This document shows, piece by piece, positions 58,342-64,000 of a stretch of 64,000 nucleotides of DNA. The DNA comes from Marichromatium bheemlicum (GTDB lineage Bacteria; Pseudomonadota; Gammaproteobacteria; Chromatiales; Chromatiaceae). Below the pieces are notes generated by a model that saw nothing but the letters and a program-made list of their open reading frames with translations, was not told where the DNA came from and ran no database searches. Numbering within the stretch: position 1 is the stretch's first letter; the number at the start of each line of letters is the position of its first letter. The translations under genes were made by a program, and so were the position numbers. The DNA lies in NCBI RefSeq assembly GCF_012276755.1, contig NZ_JAAXKX010000017.1:18839-82838 (forward strand), in the 5' to 3' direction.

Positions 58342-58730
58342 TGGCCGTGGGGTTCCGCTTCTCCCGTCGCTCCGAGCGCGCGCTTGTTGATCTCCACCCT
58401 GACCTGATCCGGGTAGCGCGCCGTGCGTTGGAACTCACCGAGGTCGACTTCGTCGTCACCGAGGGCCGCCGTGACGAGGCGCGCCAGCTTGCGCTGGTGG
58501 TTGCCGGGGCCTCGCGTACGCTGCGCTCGCGCCATCTCAGCGGCCACGCGCTCGATGTCGCCGCCTGGGTCGACGGGGGCGTGCGCTGGGACTGGCCGCT
58601 CTATCCGCGCATTGCCGCTGCCTTCAAGGCCGCCGCCGCCGAACTGGGGGTGGCGATCCGCTGGGGTGGGGACTGGCCGCAATTTCGCGACGGCCCACAC
58701 TTCGAGCTGGACCGGGCCGTGTATCCATGA
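58341..58730 (+). CDS. M15-type phage endolysin
   Basis: The 129-residue protein is a VanY/L-alanyl-D-glutamate peptidase-like endolysin. It has FVVTEGRRDEARQLALV, the zinc ligands in SRHLSGHALDVAAWVDG, and the final ligand in FRDGPHFELDRAVYP. It cuts peptide bridges of the cell wall at lysis. It is coupled to the holin upstream and overlaps the next gene by 4 bases. Confidence 0.85.
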   Translation: MAVGFRFSRRSERALVDLHPDLIRVARRALELTEVDFVVTEGRRDEARQLALVVAGASRTLRSRHLSGHALDVAAWVDGGVRWDWPLYPRIAAAFKAAAAELGVAIRWGGDWPQFRDGPHFELDRAVYP

Positions 58731-59068
58731 CCGCACGACTGGAACGCCAGGTCGAGGTACTGCGCCAGCGCGTCGAGCGTGTCGAGAGCGAGTCGCGCGA
58801 GCTGCGCGACGGGTTGACGGCGCTCGCTCAGGAGCACGCCATCACCCGTGAGTCGGTGCGGATCTTCACCGACTTGGTGGAGGATGTGCGTGATGGCCTG
58901 AGTGCCGCTCGTGCCGATGTCCATCAGGTGCAGCTCGCGTTGCAACGGCACATGACCGAGGAGGCGCGCGATCGGCGTCGTCAGCTCGTCGGTTCGATGA
59001 CGGCGACCATTAGTACCCTCGGCACCCTCGCCGTGCTGTTGTGGAGCGTGAGCGAGGGCAGCGGCTGA
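58727..59068 (+). CDS. Coiled-coil protein with C-terminal membrane helix, lysis region
   Basis: The 113-residue protein is mostly a coiled coil (LERQVEVLRQRVERVESESR and following heptads). It ends in one membrane helix (SMTATISTLGTLAVLLWSVS). Small proteins of this shape occur just after the lysis genes of Mu-like phages. It could be a spanin-like or accessory protein, but the orientation, with the helix at the C-terminus, is unlike Rz. The role is not known. Confidence 0.55.
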   Translation: MTARLERQVEVLRQRVERVESESRELRDGLTALAQEHAITRESVRIFTDLVEDVRDGLSAARADVHQVQLALQRHMTEEARDRRRQLVGSMTATISTLGTLAVLLWSVSEGSG

Positions 59069-59978
59069 GGACAGCGCTGACGTCTCGTACGCGAATGCCA
59101 GTACGACGGCGCTGGTCGTCGTTGCCGACCTCGCCGAGTGCGTCGACTGGGATCGCGCTTACGTTCTTCGCATTGCGGTTCAAGCATGCGCCGTTTCGAC
59201 CCGCACCGTTCTGATGATTCCGCGCCATCGTTCGCGGTCTATGCCCACTCAGTGGTGGCTGTTGCTGTCTTGTGTGCGGTACGCTGGCTTGGTCGAGCCC
59301 ACGACGCTGGCACGAGAGCAGTGGACGAGTGGGAGGCCTGCCGTCCCTCCATTCGGCGACCATGTTCGCGGTCCCCGTGCCAGCGCGCAGAAACTTTCTG
59401 GCGTCACTCGTCCTTCAGCAGCATACCCTTAATTTCGCCATTGAGTGCGTTGGTCGGGTTGCGCACCCGTCCGTTCATCGACCTGTCCCACGGGATATGT
59501 GGGCGCAGTCCAACGGCGGCGAGATGTCGTGACCGGTCGTCTCCGCTGCCGTTGCATAGCTGATATCGCTCATCAGGTGTCGATATGGGGTTGGGGTGCT
59601 GTCAGCGACCCAACCCTCGGTGTGGTGCGCAAGCGTTTGTTCCAAAAAACGGCGTGCTTTCGGGGTTCGAGTATCCTGGTCGCTGGTCGCTGGTCGCTGG
59701 TCGCTGGTCGCTGGTCGCTGGTCGCTGGTCGCTGGTCGCTGGTCGCTGGTCGCTGGTCGCTGGTACCCGACTAACCCGTCTCAACTGACACGTCCCATCG
59801 TCGTGACGATCCTGGCGGCATGGAGTCGCACACTCTCATCCCCTCTCCGGCATCTGCTCAGGCGCTGGCGCCGAGCGCCGGCGGCCCGCTGCTCGAGTGG
59901 TTACTGCCCGGGTCGGTCGGGGCGCTTACGGGGCGTGCCGGACACGCCTGTCGCAACGACCGACCCGAGGTCTACGCC
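59069..59978. other. Gap between lysis and tail genes, probable deletion scar
   Basis: No gene is supported. Near 59159-59185 there is a TTCTTCGCATTGCGGTTCAA repeat end, and at about 59240 a CCACTCAGTGGTGGCTGTTG stretch like the MITE interior. A heptamer array follows at 59676-59764. In a complete phage of this type the terminase, portal, protease and capsid genes would lie here. Confidence 0.6.
59676..59764. repeat. Heptamer tandem array (CTGGTCG)12.7
   Basis: Twelve exact copies of CTGGTCG plus CTGGT lie head to tail without a single change. Perfect identity implies recent expansion. The unit resembles the GCCAGCC/CTGGCGG heptamers elsewhere in the window. Confidence 0.95.
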
Positions 59979-60221
59979 ATGGATCAGGCCATCCGTCAGG
60001 CCCCTGAGCTGCCTGCACAGGACGCGGTACTTCGAACGCGTCTCGACCGCTCGCGGATCCAGATCGAGCCGGTGACCCTTGTCCTGCCCCGCGCTGCACC
60101 GAGCGCCTCGCTGGCCGCCGTGCTCGAGCACGGCGCACCTCCCCTTGGGGCACGCATGACGACGATCGGCTCGGCCCCGCGACGGGACATCCGGCGCTGC
60201 GTCGATGGACTGTGCCGATGA
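59979..60221 (+). CDS. Small phage-region protein of unknown function
   Basis: The 80-residue frame begins MDQAIRQAPELPAQDAVLRT and ends RRDIRRCVDGLCR. GAGG lies 8 bases before the ATG. Its stop overlaps the start of the tail terminator-like gene (ATGA), which supports it being real. It has no recognised domain. A longer frame from 59820 exists but lacks a ribosome site. It could be the remaining part of a larger structural gene. Confidence 0.4.
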   Translation: MDQAIRQAPELPAQDAVLRTRLDRSRIQIEPVTLVLPRAAPSASLAAVLEHGAPPLGARMTTIGSAPRRDIRRCVDGLCR

Positions 60222-60649
60222 GCTTCCTTGCCATCGGCGCCGAGATCCACGAGCGCCTGGAGATCGCGCTCGGTGAATCGGCGTGGCTGCTCGACAGCAC
60301 CTCGCTGGCAGAGATGCACGACCTGCCACGCCCTGGCCCTCGCGTGTCGGTCGTCTACGGCGGGGGACAGGTCTGCAAGTCGCGTCCCGACGGTCGGGCA
60401 GTGCGGCTCGAGCAGCGCTGGCAGGTCATCGTCGGCGTGTGCAACGTCCCTCCTGATCACCCCGGTGCTTCGGTGCGAACCGAGGTCGGGGTGTTGGTCG
60501 ATCGCGTATTGGCTGCTTTGCTCGGCTGGCGCCCACCCTCGGCAGCGCGCGCGCTCACCCTCGTCGAGTTGCCCGAGTCCGACGATGAGGCTGGGTTGCA
60601 GCTCATCCCCCTGGTCTTCACCACCGACATCCTGCGTCAAGCAGTCTAA
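60218..60649 (+). CDS. Phage tail terminator-like protein
   Basis: The 143-residue protein has the general form of tail terminator/minor tail proteins. An initial helix (IGAEIHERLEIALGESAWLL) is followed by strands (PRVSVVYGGG, LEQRWQVIVGV), a central helix (RTEVGVLVDRVLAALLGW), and a final strand (AGLQLIPLVFTTDIL). It lies 10 bases before the tail tube-like gene, the usual order. The family call rests on pattern and context, so it is moderate. Confidence 0.55.
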   Translation: MSFLAIGAEIHERLEIALGESAWLLDSTSLAEMHDLPRPGPRVSVVYGGGQVCKSRPDGRAVRLEQRWQVIVGVCNVPPDHPGASVRTEVGVLVDRVLAALLGWRPPSAARALTLVELPESDDEAGLQLIPLVFTTDILRQAV

Positions 60650-60659
60650 GGAGCCATCC

Positions 60660-61568
60660 ATGCCCATCACTACCCAAACCTATCGTCCCACCCTCAATGC
60701 CGGTCAGGTCTATCTGCGTCTGGCCGGTAGCGATGCCCCGCTCAAGGCCATCGGCAATGTCTCAGCGCTCGACCTGGAGATCACCGAGGAGGAGAAGACC
60801 CTTACCGATTACACCCAGCCCGGCGGCGGGCCGTGGGCCTCGGTCTCGCGTATCACCGGGGTCAACGCCAAGATGATCCTCCACGACCTCGATCCCGATA
60901 ACCTCGCCCGCGCCGTCTACGGCACCACCAGCGCAGTCACTGCCGCGCGTGTCGTCGGTGAGGCCCATACCGCTCACCCCGGCGGCCTGATCCGGCTCGC
61001 CCACCCGGGGCCGAGCGAGGTGGTGTTGCGCTGTGGCGCCGGCGCCTGGGGCAGCGAGGCCGCGATCGCTCCCGGGACCTATGTCGAGGCCGACGGCGCG
61101 CTCTTCGCGGCCATCGCTGCAGGTACTACCGGCAGTACCGCGCCGAGCTGGCCGGCCAGCCTGGGCGAGATGGTGGAGGACGGCACTGTCACCTGGACCC
61201 ATCGCGGTACCTTTGCTGCGCTCGCTGGCGCCGACTACGAGGTCCGTCCCGAAGGGGTGCTGATCCTCAATGGCGCGATCCCCGTCGGTTGTCCGCTGGT
61301 GATCGACTATAGCCATGGTGGGTACGACGCCGTCGAGGCGCTCACCGGTGGCAGTGCGGTCTATGCGCTTTCCTTCGGCGGCCTCAACGAGGCCAACTCC
61401 AACAGCCCGGTGGTGCTCGACCTCTTCCGCCTCAAGATCGGCGCGGCCACCAATCTCTCGATGCTCGGCGCCGAGTTCGCCGCGTTGGAGGTCAGTGGCA
61501 AGGTGTTGCTCGATCCGACCAAGACCGGTGTCGGCAAGTCCAAGTACTTTCGCGTGCAGATGGTCTGA
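60660..61568 (+). CDS. Phage major tail tube-like protein
   Basis: The 302-residue protein begins MPITTQTYRPTLNAGQVYLR and has NVSALDLEITEEEKTLTDYT, typical of tail tube subunits. An inserted domain of about 100 residues (AIAPGTYVEADGALFAAIAA to TVTWTHRGTF) resembles phage decoration or carbohydrate-binding inserts. It ends SGKVLLDPTKTGVGKSKYFR. AAGGAG is perfectly spaced before the ATG. A tape measure gene should follow in a full tail module, but does not. Confidence 0.6.
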   Translation: MPITTQTYRPTLNAGQVYLRLAGSDAPLKAIGNVSALDLEITEEEKTLTDYTQPGGGPWASVSRITGVNAKMILHDLDPDNLARAVYGTTSAVTAARVVGEAHTAHPGGLIRLAHPGPSEVVLRCGAGAWGSEAAIAPGTYVEADGALFAAIAAGTTGSTAPSWPASLGEMVEDGTVTWTHRGTFAALAGADYEVRPEGVLILNGAIPVGCPLVIDYSHGGYDAVEALTGGSAVYALSFGGLNEANSNSPVVLDLFRLKIGAATNLSMLGAEFAALEVSGKVLLDPTKTGVGKSKYFRVQMV

Positions 61569-61576
61569 CGGCTCTG

Positions 61577-61969
61577 ATGCGCCTCACCCGGCTTGATATC
61601 GGCGCTACGCTCGACCTCCCGGACGACCTCTACTGGGAGGACGAGTACGCTCGTACCGGCGTGCGCCAGAGCATCACCCCTAGCCTCCGTGGCGCGGCCT
61701 TGGTGCAGGTCGCCACCCTGCAGTACCGCACCGTTACCCTCCGCCCCTGGGCCGAGGACGCCGCCTGGATCGACCGCGCCCGGCTCGACACCCTCTGCGC
61801 CTGGGCCGCGCTCCCCGAACTCGAGATGACGCTCGAGCGCCACGGCCACACCCACCACGTCCGCTGGTATTACGACGGCGATGGACGTGCCATCGTCGCT
61901 GAACCCGTGCTCTATGCCGCTGCGCGGACCCACTATTGGCGGGTGAGCTTGATGTTGATGGTGCTGTAG
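61577..61969 (+). CDS. Phage tail-region protein
   Basis: The 130-residue protein has the pattern LDLPDDLYWEDEYARTGVRQ, then a strand-rich core, AWIDRARLDTLCAWAALP and a final WRVSLMLMVL. I have seen this pattern in small proteins of the tail region of several proteobacterial prophages. Its exact role is not known. It is the last rightward gene of the remnant. Confidence 0.5.
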   Translation: MRLTRLDIGATLDLPDDLYWEDEYARTGVRQSITPSLRGAALVQVATLQYRTVTLRPWAEDAAWIDRARLDTLCAWAALPELEMTLERHGHTHHVRWYYDGDGRAIVAEPVLYAAARTHYWRVSLMLMVL

Positions 61970-62077
61970 ACAGGGGGGCGCGAGTCGGTGAGAGGTTGCA
62001 TGACCCCGGGGGATGGGCTGCGAGAATCCCCGGTCGCCATGTGGCTCTGGCAACACTGCCCCATCCGTGCAGCGTGC

Positions 62078-62638
62078 CTATCCGGCGGTGGCTCGTAAGG
62101 CGTCGAGCAACACCCGCCGTTCGGCGGCGTCGAGTAGCTGTTCGAGCGCGGCCAGGTCGTCGCGCGCGCGGGCCTGTAATCCGCTCGGGCTGCCCAGGTT
62201 CGCCGTCAGCGCCTGGGCCAGCGCCGAGCCGCGCGCCGCTGCGCGGCCCAGCCAGGCGCTGCCCGCCGCCTCGTCGCGTGTGCCGCCCTCGCCGAGCACC
62301 AGGTCGCGCCCCAGCCAGCACATTGCATCGGTGTGTCCGGTCCGTGCCGCGCGTAGGAACCAATCGCGTGCCTGGCTTGGGCGGTCGCGTTCGAGCAGCC
62401 AGATGCCGAACTCGTACCACGCCGTCGGGTCGCCCTGGTCAGCCGCTAGCGCCAATGTCCGCTCCGGCTCGGTGAGCCGGTTGCCGGTCAGCGTCAGCAG
62501 CGCACTCAGCTCCACCCGTGTCCTGCCATCGTCACCATCACGGATCGCCGTCAGTCGCTCCTCCTGGATGTAGCGCTGCAGCGTGCGCCGACTCAGCCCG
62601 GTGACGGCGCTCGCAGTGTTCAGACAGATCGATGGCAT
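62078..62638 (-). CDS. HTH-Sel1 fusion protein
   Basis: The 186-residue protein starts with a MerR/excisionase-like HTH (NTASAVTGLSRRTLQRYIQE, then ERLTAIRDG and RVELSALLTL). Sel1/TPR-like repeats follow (LAADQGDPTAWYEFGIWLLE, ARTGHTDAMCWLGRDLVLGE, GSAWLGRAAARGSALAQALT). DNA binding plus a protein-contact domain suggests a regulator whose partner is unknown. It faces the phage genes and lies between them and pilA. It could belong to either or neither. Confidence 0.65.
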   Translation of the reverse strand: MPSICLNTASAVTGLSRRTLQRYIQEERLTAIRDGDDGRTRVELSALLTLTGNRLTEPERTLALAADQGDPTAWYEFGIWLLERDRPSQARDWFLRAARTGHTDAMCWLGRDLVLGEGGTRDEAAGSAWLGRAAARGSALAQALTANLGSPSGLQARARDDLAALEQLLDAAERRVLLDALRATAG

Positions 62639-63020
62639 CTGCAGTGTTCTCCCAGTGATTCGATGTTCGGCCGCTGTATTGTCGTGGCGTTAGGTTGGGT
62701 CCGGCGTTGCGTGCTCCAACGCGTCTGTCAGCGTGCGTCGTGTGCGGCGGCGGTGCTAGGGCGCGAGAAGTAGGCCGTGAGGGTCCTCTGTTCTGGGGCC
62801 TCCTGGCGTCTCTCGTTGTCGATGGATTGAACCGCAAAGCCTTGAGGGGCGCAAAGGGATGCGTGCGGAGAGGTGGTCGTCGTGCGCATCGGTGAGGTAA
62901 GCGCCCCGGCGGGGAGGTGTCGCCGGTACTCCACAGGATCGCTCGGCGCGTCTGCCATCGAGCGGACCTGCGTGCGGGGCGGTCACCGCTCGCCCCTGTT
63001 GCGCGTGACCCGCCCAGGGC

Positions 63021-63109
63021 TGTCACCCCAGAGGCATGTCAGGCTGTGGATTGTCACCCCGGGGTGGGTGGACAGTCCCCTGTGGATTGTCGCCTGAATC
63101 GGGGTGACA
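63021..63109 (+). promoter_or_regulatory. Candidate PilR-binding TGTC repeats
   Basis: TGTC occurs at 63021, 63037, 63052 and 63088, with reverse copies (GACA) at 63071 and 63106. CTGTCACCCC at 63020 and GGGGTGACAG at 63101 are exact inverted copies. In Pseudomonas aeruginosa PilR binds several spaced (C/G)TGTC repeats upstream of the pilin promoter. Confidence 0.45.
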
Positions 63110-63169
63110 GTACCGGAAGGCACTCCAGAGTGCCTTATCGATCAATGGTTTATGGTGCACCCCAAACCT

Positions 63170-63185
63170 TGGCCTGGAACTTGAT
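63170..63185 (+). promoter_or_regulatory. Possible sigma-54 promoter of pilA
   Basis: TGGCCTGGAACTTGAT resembles TGGCACG-N4-TTGCA, with GG at -24 correctly spaced but GA instead of GC at -12. It lies about 90 bases before pilA and about 80 bases after the last forward TGTC site. The mismatch keeps confidence low. Confidence 0.35.
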
Positions 63186-63272
63186 GATGAGTGCATCAGG
63201 ACCGGCGCCGCCATGCCGGCCCCGTCTCCCGAGGAGACAGGCTCAGTTCATCCCCAACCGGAGAACCACTCC

Positions 63273-63731
63273 ATGAAAAAGCAACTACAAGCCGGCTTCA
63301 CCCTGATCGAACTCATGATCGTGGTGGCCATCATCGGCATCTTGGCAGCGATTTCGTTGCCGGCGTATCAGGACTATACGACCCGTGCTCGCGTCTCAGA
63401 GTTGGCCGTAATGGCTTCTGGTATGAAGGCAACAGTCGGTGAAAACATTGCAAGTCTTGGCGCTATCGGAGCTGGTGCTTGCGCTGGTGTGGCTACTTTA
63501 GCCGAAGCTGATGGCTTGAAAAATGCCTTGTCTGCTGCGTGTACTGATGCCACAGGTGTCATTGCTGTAACTGGTACAGAGGCTGCTAAAAGCGTTGTTT
63601 TGACCTATACACCAGAATTGACGGGTAATGGCGCGATTAAATGGACGTGTACGACTGCCGATGCGGCTAATTTTAAGTATGTTCCAGCTGAATGTCGCGC
63701 TACTGCTGCTGAGGGGGGTGGTGAAGGATAA
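63273..63731 (+). CDS. pilA: Type IVa major pilin
   Basis: The 152-residue prepilin has a short leader (KKQLQAG) cut before Phe. The classic N-terminal helix follows, with Glu5 ([20 protein letters not shown], then [15 protein letters not shown]). The C-terminal part holds two cysteine pairs, in GACAGV/SAACTD and WTCTT/PAECRA, the last probably forming the D-loop. It ends in a Gly/Glu tail. GGAGAACCACTCC precedes the ATG. From about 63340 the base composition drops to about 50% G+C by my count, against about two thirds in neighbours. Confidence 0.93.
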   Translation: MKKQLQAGFTLIELMIVVAIIGILAAISLPAYQDYTTRARVSELAVMASGMKATVGENIASLGAIGAGACAGVATLAEADGLKNALSAACTDATGVIAVTGTEAAKSVVLTYTPELTGNGAIKWTCTTADAANFKYVPAECRATAAEGGGEG

Positions 63732-63775
63732 GCTCAATCGCTTTTGATTTCGCCAGGTCTTTAAAGACTTTTCGG

Positions 63776-63798
63776 AAACCGCCCTGCAGGGCGGTTTT
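63776..63798 (+). terminator. Terminator of pilA
   Basis: AAACCGCCCTGCAGGGCGGTTT is a perfect palindrome followed by TCTGCTTTTC. It lies 45 bases after the pilA stop. Confidence 0.85.
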
Positions 63799-63844
63799 CT
63801 GCTTTTCGTCTCAATGGATTTCGCGTGACACACGGGGAGACTGG

Positions 63845-63905
63845 GGTTCCCCTGTTTTTCGCCCCTCAAGGCATTGAGGTTCCCCTGTTTTTTCGCCCCT
63901 CAAGG
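63845..63905. repeat. Direct repeat of about 27 bases, period 33
   Basis: GGTTCCCCTGTTTTTCGCCC (then CTCAAGG) occurs at 63845-63871 and again, with one extra T, at 63878-63905. It lies just outside the transposase stop codon and may mark the end of the insertion sequence. Confidence 0.8.
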
Positions 63906-63913
63906 GGTTGGTC

Positions 63914-64000
63914 TCATGCGACCGTCTGGTCGCGGCGCTGTTTTGCCTTCCACTGTTGCATGAACTCGACGGGTGAGCGATAGCCGAGCGTCGAGTGCAA
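63914..64000 (-). mobile_element. IS3-family transposase, C-terminal end (cut by window edge)
   Basis: Translating the minus strand gives LHSTLGYRSPVEFMQQWKAK, then QRRDQTVA and TGA. LHSTLGYRSPVEFE is the hallmark C-terminus of IS3-group OrfB transposases (rve domain). Only 28 codons are in the window, so whether the element is intact is unknown. Confidence 0.85.

Larger units (their letters stand above)
62639..63272. other. Control region upstream of pilA, with a repeat fragment
   Basis: Left part: a single MITE-type end (TTGAACCGCAAAGCC, about 62826-62860). Right part: four TGTC sites, a GGCACTC/GAGTGCC palindrome at 63119-63134, and a sigma-54-like element at 63170-63185. No gene is supported. 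Confidence 0.55.

Noticed and set aside
59676..59764. Possible CRISPR array
   Set aside because: Units are 7 bases with no spacers between them, so this is a simple tandem repeat. No cas genes are in the window.
54811..61969. R- or F-type tailocin
   Set aside because: Regulatory, lysis and tail genes are present, but sheath, tape measure, baseplate and fibre genes are absent, and replication genes are present. A tailocin would be the reverse.
63119..63134. GGCACTC/GAGTGCC palindrome as the pilA sigma-54 promoter
   Set aside because: Its GG and GC are 11 rather than 10 bases apart, so it fails the strict spacing; it is kept only as a hairpin or regulator site.

Overview
The window is a GC-rich (roughly two-thirds G+C) gammaproteobacterial chromosome segment. 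Gene content and style fit a purple sulfur bacterium (Chromatiaceae-like). Supporting signs are a GH57 glycoside hydrolase, pyruvate phosphate dikinase beside the hydrogenase maturation gene hypF, PilS/PilR with a type IVa pilin, a secreted Tyr/Pro/Met-rich small protein of sulfur-globule style, and many intergenic repeats. No photosynthesis or sulfur-oxidation gene lies in the window, so this placement is inference.

Layout. 0-4.8 kb: GH57 fragment, FliL-like protein, GspA/ExeA ATPase, MgtE. 4.8-17.2 kb: NhaD antiporter, PAS chemoreceptor, ValS, PpdK, HypF. 17.8-28 kb: alanine racemase, a small conserved protein, an MscK-type channel, ArgA, PilR and PilS. The last two are separated by about 0.9 kb of repeats. 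28-40 kb is a dense housekeeping block: sucCD-nadE, glnB, bamD, rluD-pgeF-gcvR-like-def, prc, gshA. 40-45.8 kb: the secreted small protein with a strong distant promoter, sthA, a host-attachment-family protein, the hvfABC cluster for a copper-related MNIO-modified RiPP, and a DUF1841 protein. 46.6-54.4 kb: nth, a lytic transglycosylase, a cardiolipin synthase-like enzyme, tRNA-Leu(CAA), a Sel1 protein, an inositol monophosphatase-family enzyme, a mannose-1-phosphate guanylyltransferase, tRNA-Met(CAU) and ychF.

54.8-62 kb is a compact chimeric prophage remnant. It has a lambda-like immunity region: a CI-type repressor flanked by two operator clusters sharing one consensus, with divergent promoters. 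O-like and P-like replication genes, a Mor-family activator, a holin, an M15 endolysin and a coiled-coil membrane protein follow. After a 0.9 kb gap with a 12.7-copy heptamer array come a few tail genes. No terminase, portal, capsid, tape measure, baseplate or integrase gene is visible, so it looks internally deleted or domesticated. 62-64 kb: an HTH-Sel1 protein, a pilA gene whose variable part is far poorer in GC than its surroundings, and the end of an IS3-family transposase at the window edge.

The most interesting items are the hvfABC RiPP cluster; the previously unannotated OL/OR-like operator system with no cro gene; MITE-like elements of 160-185 bp with inverted ends that recur in at least five intergenic regions; and the pilA control region, with TGTC repeats matching the PilR-site pattern, in the same window as pilSR.
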